Shown: positions 29,392 through 39,388 of the stretch, one piece after another | How the letters are laid out: every line of letters begins with the position of its first letter | Position numbering within the stretch: position 1 is the stretch's first letter | Origin: Streptomyces albipurpureus | GTDB lineage: Bacteria > Actinomycetota > Actinomycetes > Streptomycetales > Streptomycetaceae | Direction: 5' to 3' | Assembly: GCF_023701525.1 (NCBI RefSeq) | Contig: NZ_JAMQAW010000007.1 | Span: 427,080 to 466,518, forward strand | Length of the DNA stretch: 39,439 nucleotides | Made by a program: the position numbers and the translations under genes | Notes under the pieces: generated by a model | Databases searched by the model: none | Told to the model about the DNA's origin: nothing | The model's input: the letters and a program-made list of their open reading frames with translations, nothing else

Positions 29392-29397
29392 AGGTTA
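29392..29397 (-). promoter_or_regulatory. -10 element of a leaderless promoter (ftsK)
   Basis: Minus-strand TAACCT, followed by seven bases (CACCCCC) and ATG 29384. Confidence 0.55.
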
Positions 29398-29534
29398 CCG
29401 GTGCGAGGGGCGGTGGACACGTGTGCGTACCGCTTCACCCGTTCGTGTCGCCCGGACAGTTCCTGCTCCCCGTACGGCGGTTGCACCCCGGCGGAAGCGT
29501 TCCCAGGCGGCGCACAGCGCCGTGCGGTGACATG

Positions 29535-29585
29535 GAACGGGGTGGTGCGCAAGCCTCTTCACAAGGTTTGCGCACCACCCCGTTC
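29535..29585 (-). terminator. Strong inverted repeat between osaB and ftsK
   Basis: GAACGGGGTGGTGCGCAA (29535-29552) and TTGCGCACCACCCCGTTC (29568-29585) are perfect 18-base complements with a 15-base loop whose ends can pair further. It lies 69 bases after the osaB stop and fits a terminator without T run, insulating ftsK. Confidence 0.85.
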
Positions 29586-29653
29586 GCAAGAACATCATCC
29601 ATGGAGCAGGAGGCCCGACGGGGACCCGCTGACCGCGACGGCCAAGCGTCGGA

Positions 29654-30334
29654 TCAGCTCTGCGAGGGCAGCGCCGATGCTCCGCCCGTGCCGGGTTCGA
29701 GCGCGTCCAGTGCCCGGCGCAAGCCGGTCAGTTTGCGTTCGAGATGGGCGGCCGTGGCAACGGCCGCCGCATCCGCGGACTCGTCGTCAAGCTGCTTGGA
29801 CAGCGCTTCGGCCTGCTCCTCGACTGCGGCGAGCCGCGCGGACAGCTCAGCCAGCAGTCCCGCGGACTCCTTGCTGACACCGCCGCCCGACTGCGTACCG
29901 CCTTCGAGTTGCAGCCGCAGCAGCGCCGCCTGCTCGCGAAGTTTGCAGTTCTTCATATACAGCTCGACGAACACCGAGACCTTCGCCCGCAGCACCCACG
30001 GATCGAAGGGCTTGGAGATGTAGTCGACCGCGCCCGCCGCGTAACCCCGGAAGGTGTGGTGCGGGCCGTGATTGATCGCAGTGAGGAAAATGATCGGGAT
30101 GTCCCGAGTGCGCTCTCGGCGCTTGATGTGCGCCGCGGTCTCAAAACCATCCATGCCGGGCATCTGAACATCCAGCAGAATGACCGCGAAATCGTCTGTC
30201 AGCAGCGCCTTGAGCGCTTCCTCCCCTGACGATGCCCGCACCAGTGTCTGATCGAGCGCGGAGAGAATGGCCTCCAGCGCCAGCAGATTCTCCGGCCGGT
30301 CATCGACCAGGAGGATCTTGGCCTTCTGCACCAT
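29654..30334 (-). CDS. osaB: Response regulator OsaB (osmoadaptation)
   Basis: Receiver protein needed for osmotic adaptation and aerial growth in S. coelicolor (SCO5749, from memory), partner of OsaA. 226 residues from ATG 30334, which has GGAGG upstream; the longer frame to 30637 is intergenic. Receiver domain 1-125 with complete phosphorylation residues: Asp11/Asp12, phosphoacceptor Asp55 (LLDVQMPGMDG), Thr85 and Lys108 (YISKPFD). The C-terminal ~100 residues have no DNA-binding fold. They look like coiled coil: YMKNCKLREQAALLRLQLEGG and AELSARLAAVEEQAEALSKQLDDE, then an Ala-rich helix. So output must be by protein contact. Separated from osaA by 269 bases and followed by a strong hairpin. 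Confidence 0.92.
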   Translation of the reverse strand: MVQKAKILLVDDRPENLLALEAILSALDQTLVRASSGEEALKALLTDDFAVILLDVQMPGMDGFETAAHIKRRERTRDIPIIFLTAINHGPHHTFRGYAAGAVDYISKPFDPWVLRAKVSVFVELYMKNCKLREQAALLRLQLEGGTQSGGGVSKESAGLLAELSARLAAVEEQAEALSKQLDDESADAAAVATAAHLERKLTGLRRALDALEPGTGGASALPSQS

Positions 30335-30603
30335 GCCCCGTCCTCCTCGCCCCGGCTTGGGGTCTCCCCGGCTCCAGGAGCCGAGGGACGCACCGGGCGC
30401 CACCCCAGGGGACGACTCCCTTGCGTCGCCCGTCCTTGTGCCGGTCATGGTAGCCGCACCCCGCCCGTCGCCACACCCTGTCACCACGATGTCACTGTGC
30501 ACATAGCAGAAACGGACCGGGAGACCAGAAGGTTCCCCGAACACCACCGTCTCACACACCTTCGGCCACAGTCGGTCAATATCGATCAGCAATTGCCCAG
30601 GTT

Positions 30604-33600
30604 CTATGCTGGCTTGATTCCCTCTCCGCGCATCCACTGCTCCATCACCGCGAGCAGATGATCAGGGTCGACCGGCTTGGTCACATAGTCCGAAGCGCCC
30701 GACTCGATGGCCTTCTCCCGGTCGCCCTTCATCGCCTTCGCGGTGAGAGCGATGATCGGCAGTCCGGCGAACTGCGGCATCCGACGGATCGCGGTCGTCG
30801 TCGCGTACCCGTCCATCTCCGGCATCATGATGTCCATCAGAACGACCGTCACATCGTCGTGCTGCTCCAGCACTTCGATGCCTTCCCTGCCGTTCTCCGC
30901 GTAGAGCACCGAGAGACCGTGCTGCTCCAGCACACTGGTGAGCGCGAAGACATTGCGGATGTCGTCATCGACGATCAAGACCTTCTCGTTGTCAAAACTG
31001 AAGGTCCGCCGGGGCTCCGGTGCCCCCTGAGGCTCCATGTCCCGCTCGCCACCCGCCTGTTGCTCCGGCCCGGAGCCAGCCGCTCCCGCCGTACCCGCCG
31101 GCAGGGCGCCCCGGTCGTCCGACCCGCTGAGCGCCTTGCGGCGGCGGCGGAAGAGCGCGGCGGGACCACTGGCATGCCCCTCCCCGGCACCGGGCCGCGT
31201 ATCCGGTCCCGGTAGCTGCGGCATGCCGTGGGTGGATCCGGCGGCGGAGTCCTCGCCGTCCTCACTGCCGTAGCCCTGCGGCGGCAACTCCGTTGGATGC
31301 AGCGGCAGATACAGGGTGAAGGTCGAACCGCGGCCGGGTTCGCTCGCGGCGTGGATCTCACCACCGAGCAGTCGGGCGATCTCCCGGCTGATCGACAGCC
31401 CCAGTCCCGTACCGCCGTACTTACGGCTGGTCGTCCCATCGGCCTGCTTGAACGCCTCGAAGATCACCCGCATCTTGCCCGCCGCGATCCCGATTCCGGT
31501 GTCGGTCACCGAGAAGGCGATCAGATCGGCATCCGCCTCCCGCAGCGAGCCGGCCTCCAGCAGTTGCTCCCGGATGGACTGCGGCACATCCGCACCCGCC
31601 GGCCGGATCACCAGTTCCACCGCACCGGAGTCGGTGAACTTCACCGCGTTCGACAGCAGATTGCGCAACACCTGCAACAGCCGCTGCTCATCGGTGTGCA
31701 GTGTCGCGGGCAGCTCCGGCGAGACCCGTACGGAGAAGTCAAGACCCTTCTCCGCGGTCAACGGCCGGAAGGTCGCCTCCACGTAGTCGACCAGCTGCAC
31801 CAGGGCGATCCGGGTCGGGCTGACGTCCATCTTGCCCGCCTCGACCTTCGACAGGTCGAGGATGTCATTGATCAGCTGGAGCAGGTCCGAGCCCGCCCCA
31901 TGGATGGTCTCGGCGAACTCCACCTGCTTCGGGGAGAGATTGCCCTCGGCGTTGTCAGCGAGCAACTTGGCCAGGATCAGAAGGGAGTTCAGCGGGGTGC
32001 GCAGCTCATGCGACATGTTCGCCAGGAACTCGCTCTTGTACCGCATCGACACCGCGAGCTGCTCGGCCCGCTCCTCCAGCACCTGCCGGGCCTCTTCGAT
32101 CTCGGTGTTCTTGACCTCGATGTCCCGGTTCTGCTGGGCCAGCAGTTCGGCCTTCTCCTCCAGCTCCGCGTTGGACTCCTGGAGCGCCTTCTGCCGGTTC
32201 TCCAGCTCGGCCGAGCGCTCCCGCAGCTGCTCGGTGAGCTCCTGCGACTGCTTGAGCAGCACCTCGGTCTTGGTGTTGACGCTGATGGTGTTGACGCTCG
32301 TGGCGATCATCTCGGCGATCTGGTTGAGGAAGTCCCGCTGGATCTGGGTGAACGGCTGGAACGACGCCAGCTCGATCACACCGAGGACCTTGCCCTCGAA
32401 GAGCACCGGCAGCACGATCACATGCGCCGGCGAAGCCTCCCCCAGCCCGGACGAGATCTTCAGATACCCCGGGGGCACATTGACCTGGATCGTCCGCTTC
32501 TCCTCGGCGGCCGTCCCGATCAGGGTCTCGCCCGGCCGAAACGACGTCGGCATGAGTCCCGCGGAGTAGCCGTAGCTCCCGCGCATGCACAGTTCGTACG
32601 AGACCTCAGGGCTGCCCGACACGCCCCCGGGCACATCCGCGCCCCTACCGCCGGTCGTCATCGCGAGGAAGAACGCGCCGTGCTGGGCCGAGACCACCGG
32701 GGTCAGCTCGCTCATGATCAGCGAAGCGACATCATCGAGATCGCGCCGCCCCTGCATCAGACCGGAGATACGGGCCAGATTGCCCTTCAGCCAGTCCTGC
32801 TCCTCATTGGCGAGGGTGGTGTCGCGAAGGTTCGCGATCATGGTGTTGATGTTGTCCTGGAGCACCTGGATCTCGCCGGCCGCGTCCACGCCGTCGATCT
32901 TCAGATTGAGATCGCCCCGGGTGACCGCGGTCGCCACGGCCGCGATCGCGCGCACCTGCCGCGTCAGGTTCCCGGCCATCTCGTTCACGGACTCGGTCAG
33001 GTCGCGCCAGGTGCCGTCCACATCCCGAACCCGGGCCTGACCGCCCAGCTGCCCGTCGGTGCCCACCTCACGGGCCACCCGGGTGACCTCCCCAGCGAAC
33101 GAGGAGAGCTGATCCACCATGGTGTTGATGGTGGTCTTGAGCTCAAGGATCTCGCCCCGGGCATCGATATCGATCTTGCGGGTGAGATCGCCCTTGGCGA
33201 TCGCCGTGGTGACCGTCGCGATCTGCCGCACCTGGCCGGTCAGATTGGACGCCATCGAGTTCACCGACTCGGTCAGGTCCTTCCAGGTACCCGAGACTCC
33301 GGGCACATGGGCCTGGCCACCCAGCCGACCGTCCGTACCCACCTCACGGGCCACTCGCGTGACCTCATCGGCGAAGGACGACAGCGTCGTCACCATCGTA
33401 TTGACGGTGTCGGCCAGCTCCGCGACCTCGCCGCGGGCCTCGACCGTCACCTTCTTCGTCAGATCGCCGTTGGCGACGGCCGCGGAGACCCGGGCGATGT
33501 TCCGCACCTGGCTGGTCAGATTGGACGCCATCAGATTGACGTTGTCGCTGAGGTCCTTCCAGATGCCGGTCACACCGCGCACCCGGGCCTGACCGCCCAG

Positions 33601-36114
33601 CACACCCTCCGTACCCACCTCACGGGCGACCCTGGTCACCTCGTCGGCGAAGTCCAACAGCTGATCCACCATGGTGTTCACGGTCGTCACCAGTTCAAGG
33701 ATCTCGCCCTTGGCATCAACGGTGATCTTCTTGGAGAGATCCCCCTTGGCGACGGCGGTGGTGACCTCCGCGATATTGCGCACCTGGGAGGTGAGGTTGT
33801 TCGCCATGAAGTTGACGGACTGGGTGAGGTCCTTCCAGGTGCCGGAGACACCCTGCACCTCGGCCTGACCACCGAGGATGCCCTCCGTGCCGACCTCACG
33901 GGCGACCCGGGTGACCTGCTCCGCGAAGTTGGAGAGCTGATCCACCATCGTATTGAGCGTGTTCTTCAGCTCAAGGATCTCGCCACGCGCGTCAACATCG
34001 ATCTTCTGCGACAGATCACCACGCGCCACAGCCGTGGCGACCTGAGCGATATTGCGCACCTGGGAGGTGAGGTTGCCCGCCATCCCGTTCACGGAGTCCG
34101 TGAGATCACGCCAGACACCGGCGACACCGGGTACCTGGGCCTGGCCGCCGAGCCGACCGTCCGTGCCGACCTCACGGGCGACCCGGGTGACCTGCTCGGC
34201 AAAGGCAGAGAGCTGGTCCACCATCGTGTTGATGGTGTTCTTCAGCTCAAGGATCTCGCCACGCGCGTCAACATCGATCTTCTGCGACAGATCACCACGC
34301 GCCACAGCCGTCGTGACCTGAGCGATCTGCCGTACCTGAGACGTCAGATTGCCGGCCATGAAGTTGACGGAGTCCGTCAACTCCTTCCAGGTGCCGCTCA
34401 CACCGTCCACCCGGGCCTGACCGCCCAACTGGCCCTCGGTGCCCACGTCTCGGGCCATCCGGGTGACCTGGTCGGCGAAGGAGGAGAGTTGCGCCACCAT
34501 CGTGTTGACGGTGTTCTTCAGCTCCAACATCTCACCGGCCACATCCACCGTGACCTTCTGCGACAGATCGCCATTGGCAACCGCCGTCGTCACCTGCGCG
34601 ATGTCCCGCACCTGACCGGTGAGGTTACGGAAGGCCGTGTTCACCGAGTCGGTGAGGTCCTTCCAGGTGTTCGCGGCGCCAGGCACCTCCGCCTGACCGC
34701 CGAGCCGCCCTTCGACGCCGACTTCCCTGGCGACCCGGGTGACCTCGGAACCGAAGGACTGGAGCTGGTCCACCATCGTGTTGACGGTGTTCTTCAGCTC
34801 CAACATCTCACCGGCCACATCCACCGTGACCTTCTGCGACAGATCGCCATTGGCAACCGCCGTCGTCACCTGCGCGATGTCCCGCACCTGGGTGGTCAGA
34901 TTGCGGAAGACGGTGTTGACCGAGTCGGTGAGGTCCTTCCAGGTCCCGGCGGCACCCGGCACCTGGGCCTGACCGCCGAGCAACCCCTCCGCTCCGACCT
35001 CGCTCGCCACCCGGGTGACCTCGTCCGCGAAGGTCCGGAGGGTCTCGGTCATCTGGTTGATGGTCTCGGCGAGCTGAGCCACCTCACCCCGTGCGCTGAC
35101 CGTGACCTTCTGCGACAGATCACCGTTGGCGACGGCCGTGGTGACCTCGGCGATACCGCGCACCTGCGAGGTCAGATTCCCCGCCATGGTGTTCACGGAG
35201 TCGGTGAGGTCCTTCCACACACCGGCGACACCCGGAACCTCCGCCTGTCCACCCAGCTCGCCTTCGGTGCCGACCTCCCTGGCGACCCGGGTGACCTCGG
35301 AACCGAGGGACTGGAGCTGGTCCACCATCGTGTTGACGGTGTTCTTCAGCTCCAGCATCTCGCCATCGACATGGACGGTGACCTTCTGTGACAGATCACC
35401 CTTGGCGACAGCGGTGGTGACGAGAGCAATGTCACGCACCTGGGCGGTCAGCCGATGGGCCATCGTGTTCACCGAGTCCGTGAGGTCCTTCCACGAACCG
35501 GACATCCCGCGCACCTGGGCCTGACCGCCGAGCTTGCCCTCGGTCCCCACCTCAAGGGCCACCCGGGTGACCTCGTCGGTGAACGCCGACAACTGGTCCA
35601 CCAGGCTGTTGACCGTACGGGAGACCTTGAGGAATTCCCCTCGAAGCGGCCGTTCAGCCCCGTCCGCACCATGCGAACGCAGCTCCATCCGCTGCTCCAG
35701 ATCGCCCTCGGCGACCGCGGACAGCACCCGCCCCACCTCGGAGACCGGTCGGGCGAGGTCGTCGACCAGAGCGTTGGAGGCGTCGATCGCGGCGGCCCAG
35801 GAGCCCTCACAGGCCCCCGTCTCCAACCGCTCGGTCAGCTTCCCCTCCCGCCCGACCACTCTCCGTACCCGCGCCAACTCGCCCGTGAGATGGAGATTGC
35901 GGTCGGCGACCTCGTTGTAGGCGGCCGCGATCTCGGCCATCACATCGTCGCCCGACACGGTCAGACGCCTGCGGAGATTGCCGTCCCGCATGGATACCAG
36001 GGCGGCCAGCAGCCGGTTGAGGGCAGCCGTATCTACCTCGGTCGTCCCGTTCCTCCGGGATCGTCCGCCTTTTGCACGCGTGCTCGCACCACGCGATGCC
36101 GTGCCAGACTCCAC
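30604..36114 (-). CDS. osaA: Hybrid histidine kinase OsaA with ten tandem di-HAMP repeats
   Basis: Soluble hybrid sensor kinase for osmotic stress (SCO5748 in S. coelicolor, from memory), about 1836 residues. GTG 36114 has a near-ideal GGGAGGG upstream; ATG 36147 is poorer. No membrane segment is visible. Order: N-terminal HAMP-like helices (~30-150); ten tandem 92-residue units (~150-1070), each with [18 protein letters not shown], a [10 protein letters not shown] turn, VTTAVAxGDLSQK and [12 protein letters not shown]; a GAF domain (~1110-1265); a long coiled coil (~1280-1350); HisKA with His1369 in [10 protein letters not shown]; HATPase_c (~1480-1600, DTGIGIA and GTGLGLSI); a Gly/Pro-rich linker; and a receiver with Asp1761 ([11 protein letters not shown]) and Lys in YVTKPVD. 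This is a group III Nik1-type arrangement. Repeat units share up to 120 identical bases at exactly 276-base spacing. Confidence 0.95.
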   Translation of the reverse strand: MESGTASRGASTRAKGGRSRRNGTTEVDTAALNRLLAALVSMRDGNLRRRLTVSGDDVMAEIAAAYNEVADRNLHLTGELARVRRVVGREGKLTERLETGACEGSWAAAIDASNALVDDLARPVSEVGRVLSAVAEGDLEQRMELRSHGADGAERPLRGEFLKVSRTVNSLVDQLSAFTDEVTRVALEVGTEGKLGGQAQVRGMSGSWKDLTDSVNTMAHRLTAQVRDIALVTTAVAKGDLSQKVTVHVDGEMLELKNTVNTMVDQLQSLGSEVTRVAREVGTEGELGGQAEVPGVAGVWKDLTDSVNTMAGNLTSQVRGIAEVTTAVANGDLSQKVTVSARGEVAQLAETINQMTETLRTFADEVTRVASEVGAEGLLGGQAQVPGAAGTWKDLTDSVNTVFRNLTTQVRDIAQVTTAVANGDLSQKVTVDVAGEMLELKNTVNTMVDQLQSFGSEVTRVAREVGVEGRLGGQAEVPGAANTWKDLTDSVNTAFRNLTGQVRDIAQVTTAVANGDLSQKVTVDVAGEMLELKNTVNTMVAQLSSFADQVTRMARDVGTEGQLGGQARVDGVSGTWKELTDSVNFMAGNLTSQVRQIAQVTTAVARGDLSQKIDVDARGEILELKNTINTMVDQLSAFAEQVTRVAREVGTDGRLGGQAQVPGVAGVWRDLTDSVNGMAGNLTSQVRNIAQVATAVARGDLSQKIDVDARGEILELKNTLNTMVDQLSNFAEQVTRVAREVGTEGILGGQAEVQGVSGTWKDLTQSVNFMANNLTSQVRNIAEVTTAVAKGDLSKKITVDAKGEILELVTTVNTMVDQLLDFADEVTRVAREVGTEGVLGGQARVRGVTGIWKDLSDNVNLMASNLTSQVRNIARVSAAVANGDLTKKVTVEARGEVAELADTVNTMVTTLSSFADEVTRVAREVGTDGRLGGQAHVPGVSGTWKDLTESVNSMASNLTGQVRQIATVTTAIAKGDLTRKIDIDARGEILELKTTINTMVDQLSSFAGEVTRVAREVGTDGQLGGQARVRDVDGTWRDLTESVNEMAGNLTRQVRAIAAVATAVTRGDLNLKIDGVDAAGEIQVLQDNINTMIANLRDTTLANEEQDWLKGNLARISGLMQGRRDLDDVASLIMSELTPVVSAQHGAFFLAMTTGGRGADVPGGVSGSPEVSYELCMRGSYGYSAGLMPTSFRPGETLIGTAAEEKRTIQVNVPPGYLKISSGLGEASPAHVIVLPVLFEGKVLGVIELASFQPFTQIQRDFLNQIAEMIATSVNTISVNTKTEVLLKQSQELTEQLRERSAELENRQKALQESNAELEEKAELLAQQNRDIEVKNTEIEEARQVLEERAEQLAVSMRYKSEFLANMSHELRTPLNSLLILAKLLADNAEGNLSPKQVEFAETIHGAGSDLLQLINDILDLSKVEAGKMDVSPTRIALVQLVDYVEATFRPLTAEKGLDFSVRVSPELPATLHTDEQRLLQVLRNLLSNAVKFTDSGAVELVIRPAGADVPQSIREQLLEAGSLREADADLIAFSVTDTGIGIAAGKMRVIFEAFKQADGTTSRKYGGTGLGLSISREIARLLGGEIHAASEPGRGSTFTLYLPLHPTELPPQGYGSEDGEDSAAGSTHGMPQLPGPDTRPGAGEGHASGPAALFRRRRKALSGSDDRGALPAGTAGAAGSGPEQQAGGERDMEPQGAPEPRRTFSFDNEKVLIVDDDIRNVFALTSVLEQHGLSVLYAENGREGIEVLEQHDDVTVVLMDIMMPEMDGYATTTAIRRMPQFAGLPIIALTAKAMKGDREKAIESGASDYVTKPVDPDHLLAVMEQWMRGEGIKPA

Positions 36115-36383
36115 CGTGTCCCTCCCGCAGGGGTTGGCCGTACTCACCGGGCTCTATCCGGAAGCCTGCCCAGTGTTTCACCCATGCCGAACCAGGCCAT
36201 AACAGTTCGGCAGCTTCGCGTAACGTCTCTGCCCTTACAGGGCGGAAACAGCAGCGACCGGCATTCGCTCGGACAGTGAAGGTAAGTAACCTGGCATCCG
36301 GCTGTCCAACCGCCCCGGTCCGCCCGGCCGGGTCGATGTGGGCATGCGAACTACCACCGGGCACCGGGAGGGGCAAGCCGATC

Positions 36384-39035
36384 ATGGCTAAGCCGGGCGT
36401 CGAGACGCGTACTAGGAGTTCTGTGATCACCGCGCGGGCGGCAGCCACTTTCGACCCTGTCGGGCGGTCGGTAGCGACCGCCCGCGCCTTCGTCCGTGAC
36501 ACGCTCCAGGGCTGGGGGTACTCGGAGGTCCTCGATGACGCCGTGGTCCTCACCAGCGAGCTCGTCACCAATGCCATCGTCCACGCGGGCACCGCAGCGG
36601 ACGTGCTCTGTCTACGCACGGAAGACAGCGTTCGGGTAGAGGTCGCCGACCGGTACCCCGAGCGTGAGGTCCCGATCCAGAGCGCGACCCGAGCCCTGGG
36701 CAATCTCGACAGCGAGAACGGTCGGGGGTTGCTGCTCTGCTCCGCCCTCGCCTCCCGCTGGGGCGTCGAGTACACCCCCACACACAAGCAGGTGTGGTTC
36801 CAGCTCGACCTACCGCAACGCCCGGTGGGCACCCGTTCGGCCGGCCCGGTCCTACCGGTCTCGCTCCTTCCCGTGGCTGATGAGCGCGTACGCGTGGCGG
36901 TCCTCCAGATCGACGCGGCCGGGCTGATCTCCGTATGGAACGAGGATGCCGAGCACGTCTTCGGTTACGACGCCGAGCAGATCATCGGCAAGCCGCTGAC
37001 GGACGTCGCGGCCTGGCCCCACACCCCGGGCATCGGCACCGGTATCGCCGAGGCCCTCCAGCTCTCCCGTTGGGAAGGCAGCTACGGCATGCGGGGCGCG
37101 GACGGCCGGGTGATCCCGGTCTACGCCTCACATCTGCGGGTGCGCGACACCAACGGCGAGCCCTCGACCGTCTGCCTCCTCGTCAGAGACGATGAGCGGG
37201 CGGTCCTCCAGACCCCGCCGCGCGGTCCGGTCAGCGACGCGGGAGCCGAGCACCCCACCGACCCCTTCGAGGTCTTCATCGGCTCCCCGGCCCCCGATGA
37301 CCTCGACGGCCTGCTCCAACGCACCGTGGAACGCGCACGCGACATGCTCGACGGGGACGCGGCGTTTCTGCTGCTGGCCACCGACGACGAGACCGAGTTG
37401 GAGGTACGCGCCACCACCGGCCTCCCGTCGGCCCGGCAGCGCTTTGCCCGCGTCACAGTCGAGGCAGGCACCGGACGGTACGGCTCCGCACGGATGCCCG
37501 CCGTTCATGAGGACCTCACCGCCGTGCCCGGGGCGGTACCACTGCTCAACTCCACCGGGATGCGCTCCGTGGTCACGGTCCCGCTCAAGGTGGAGGGCCG
37601 GCTCACGGGCTCGCTCGGCGTCGCCGCCGAGGCAGCCGGTCGATACTCCAACGAGGAGGCGCTGCGCCTGCAGTTCGCGGCGGATCGGATCGCCCTGGCC
37701 GTCGAGTCCGCCAGGCTCGGCGAACTGGAACGGCTGCGGCGCGGATCACTCTCCTTCCTTGTCGAAGCCTCCGACCTGCTCGCGGGAACACTCGATCGCG
37801 ATCAGACTCTGGCCCTGATGGCACAGATGACGGTCCCGACCCTGGCCACTTGGTGTGCTGTCTATACGATCGCGGACCAGGCGTCCGACCCGTATCTCAG
37901 TTATGTGCTGCATGAGGATGAGGAGCGCATCGACGGCGTCAAAGCCCTGCTCTCCAAGATCGCACCGCCCGATCCGGTGCCGGCCCCCGGCGCCCGCATT
38001 TGGACCGCCCCCGGCAAGGCCGCCCAGCAGGCGGCCCTCCTGGCCTCCAGGCGCGAGTTGGGTCTGAGCACGGCAGCGCCGGTCTCCTCCGGGATCGGAA
38101 CCACCCTCGCCACCGCGGCAGCCGTGGGCGGCGAAACGGTCGTACTCCCCCTGGTGGCCCGCAACCGGGTCATCGGCATGTTGACCCTCGGTAAACCCTC
38201 TGATGACCACTTCCGTCAGGAGATCCTCGAACTGGCCGAGGACCTCTCCCGCCGAGCCGCGCTGGCCCTGGACAATGCCCGCCTCTACTCCGAGCGCGTC
38301 GCCATCAGCCAATCCCTCCAACGCAGCCTGCTCCCGCCGGAGATGCCCGACATCCCGGGCGTGGAGGTCGAGGTCATCTACCGTGCCGCCGGCGAGGGCA
38401 ATGAGGTCGGCGGCGACTTCTACGATGTCTTCCCCATCCGAGACGGCGCGTACGGGTTCGCCATCGGCGATGTCTGCGGTACGGGCCCCGAGGCCGCCGC
38501 TGTCACGGGCCTCGCCCGCCATGCGCTGCGGCTGCTGGCCCGCGAGGGCTTCGGCGGCCCTGCGGTCCTTGAGCGTCTGAACGCGGCGATCCTCGACGAG
38601 GGCGCCCGCAGCCGCTTCCTCACCCTGCTCTACGGCGAACTGTGGCCACAGGAGGACGGCAGCGCCCTTCTCAAGGTCGTCTGCGCGGGACACCCGCTCC
38701 CCCTGCGGCTGCGCCCGGACGGCACGGTGGAGGCCGCAGCGGACCCCCAGCCGCTGCTGGGTGTGATGGAGGATCTGGAGCTGCACGAGCAGATGGTGAC
38801 GCTCGAACCAGGCGATGTCCTGCTGTGCGTCACGGATGGCGTCACCGAACGCCGTGAGGGCAGCCGCATGTTGGGCGATGAGGGCCTCGCCGAAGTCCTC
38901 GCCGGTTGTACGGGGCTCACAGCGGGCGCGGTCGCGGGACGGGTACTGCGGGCAGTGGAGCGCTTCGCCGCGGAGCCGGCATCGGATGACATGGCCATCC
39001 TCGCCATGCGCGTCCCCAAGCCGCACACACCCTGA
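36384..39035 (+). CDS. osaC: Multidomain phosphatase/anti-sigma regulator OsaC
   Basis: Stress regulator that in S. coelicolor (SCO5747, from memory) helps shut down SigB activity after osmotic stress. 883 residues from ATG 36384 (GGGAGGGG ten bases upstream). Order: RsbW-like HATPase_c domain (~20-145; N box SELVTNAIVHA at 58-68, G2 box GRGLLL at 113-118), PAS (~165-270; VAVLQIDAAGLISVWNEDAE), two GAF domains (~295-450 and ~465-640), and a PP2C/SpoIIE phosphatase (~650-880) with its acidic residues present (GGDFYD, AIGDVCGTG, VTDGVTER, SDDMAILA). Oddity: the G1 box reads VADRYPER, lacking the usual D-x-G glycine, so ATP binding may be altered. Divergent from osaA across 269 bases holding a GCCCTTACAGGGC dyad at 36231-36243, a possible operator. 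No clear SigB promoter was found by eye. Confidence 0.93.
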   Translation: MAKPGVETRTRSSVITARAAATFDPVGRSVATARAFVRDTLQGWGYSEVLDDAVVLTSELVTNAIVHAGTAADVLCLRTEDSVRVEVADRYPEREVPIQSATRALGNLDSENGRGLLLCSALASRWGVEYTPTHKQVWFQLDLPQRPVGTRSAGPVLPVSLLPVADERVRVAVLQIDAAGLISVWNEDAEHVFGYDAEQIIGKPLTDVAAWPHTPGIGTGIAEALQLSRWEGSYGMRGADGRVIPVYASHLRVRDTNGEPSTVCLLVRDDERAVLQTPPRGPVSDAGAEHPTDPFEVFIGSPAPDDLDGLLQRTVERARDMLDGDAAFLLLATDDETELEVRATTGLPSARQRFARVTVEAGTGRYGSARMPAVHEDLTAVPGAVPLLNSTGMRSVVTVPLKVEGRLTGSLGVAAEAAGRYSNEEALRLQFAADRIALAVESARLGELERLRRGSLSFLVEASDLLAGTLDRDQTLALMAQMTVPTLATWCAVYTIADQASDPYLSYVLHEDEERIDGVKALLSKIAPPDPVPAPGARIWTAPGKAAQQAALLASRRELGLSTAAPVSSGIGTTLATAAAVGGETVVLPLVARNRVIGMLTLGKPSDDHFRQEILELAEDLSRRAALALDNARLYSERVAISQSLQRSLLPPEMPDIPGVEVEVIYRAAGEGNEVGGDFYDVFPIRDGAYGFAIGDVCGTGPEAAAVTGLARHALRLLAREGFGGPAVLERLNAAILDEGARSRFLTLLYGELWPQEDGSALLKVVCAGHPLPLRLRPDGTVEAAADPQPLLGVMEDLELHEQMVTLEPGDVLLCVTDGVTERREGSRMLGDEGLAEVLAGCTGLTAGAVAGRVLRAVERFAAEPASDDMAILAMRVPKPHTP

Positions 39036-39062
39036 GCCGGAGCACCGCCGCCCCGGACGCAG

Positions 39063-39094
39063 AGAAGGCCCCCGCCAGCTGGCGGGGGCCTTCT
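39063..39094. terminator. Perfect 32-base palindrome, bidirectional terminator
   Basis: AGAAGGCCCCCGCC, AGCT, GGCGGGGGCCTTCT is fully self-complementary. It lies 27 bases after osaC and six bases beyond the 3' end of the oppositely oriented tRNA-Thr, so it serves both. Confidence 0.92.
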
Positions 39095-39099
39095 GCTTG

Positions 39100-39172
39100 A
39101 GCCCCAATACGGAATCGAACCGTAGACCTTCTCCTTACCATGGAGACGCTCTACCGACTGAGCTATTGGGGC
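39100..39172 (-). tRNA. tRNA-Thr (GGT anticodon)
   Basis: 73 nt cloverleaf on the minus strand. Acceptor stem GCCCCAA pairs with TTGGGGC; D arm has TAGCTCAGTCGGTAGAGC; the anticodon loop ATGGTAA gives anticodon GGT (codon ACC) within stem TCTCC/GGAGA; the T arm contains GGTTCGATTCC. Discriminator base is T and CCA is not encoded. Confidence 0.96.
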
Positions 39173-39197
39173 CTGCTGCGCTGTGGCAACGGAGTAG

Positions 39198-39203
39198 ATC
39201 ATA
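39198..39203 (-). promoter_or_regulatory. Candidate -10 element of tRNA-Thr
   Basis: Minus-strand TATGAT, 25 bases before the tRNA 5' end; a poor -35 (TTCTGA) lies 18 bases further. The -35 overlaps a 14-bp direct repeat at 39227-39254. Confidence 0.4.
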
Positions 39204-39226
39204 CCCTGAATCTGGAGCTTCTCAGA

Positions 39227-39254
39227 ACCATCTGAGCCCCACCATCTGAGCCCA
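39227..39254. repeat. 14-bp tandem direct repeat, two copies
   Basis: ACCATCTGAGCCCC at 39227-39240 and ACCATCTGAGCCCA at 39241-39254, differing at the last base, in the tRNA-Thr upstream region. Confidence 0.85.
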
Positions 39255-39343
39255 GGAAAACCCGACCAACGGTCAGGACTGACCCAGGGCACCACATCAG
39301 TGGTTCTCGGTGCCTCTATGGGAATTGTCTTGAACGCAGAAAT

Positions 39344-39380
39344 GCCTCAACCCCCGCACCATCGGTGCGGGGGTTGAGGC
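39344..39380 (-). terminator. Intrinsic terminator of the rRNA operon
   Basis: GCCTCAACCCCCGCACC (39344-39360) and GGTGCGGGGGTTGAGGC (39364-39380) form a perfect 17-bp stem with a 3-base loop. On the minus strand it is followed by ATTTCT and lies nine bases after the 5S rRNA 3' end. Confidence 0.93.
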
Positions 39381-39388
39381 TAAAGATT

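Noticed and set aside
29385..29552. Upstream extension of ftsK.
   Set aside because: Overlaps a strong inverted repeat and lacks a ribosome-binding site; a -10 hexamer seven bases before ATG 29384 fits better.
30335..30637. Upstream extension of osaB and overlap with osaA.
   Set aside because: GGAGG and ATG 30334 lead straight into the receiver domain; the extra 101 codons have no domain match.
31228..35391. A 1387-codon open frame on the plus strand antisense to osaA.
   Set aside because: Produced by the GC-rich repeats of osaA: the antisense frame repeats with the same 276-bp period, has no family match and no ribosome-binding site. The sense frame has full kinase domains.
36115..36383. 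SigB-type promoter in front of osaA or osaC.
   Set aside because: No GGGTAC-like -10 at the right distance from a GTTT-like -35 was found on either strand.
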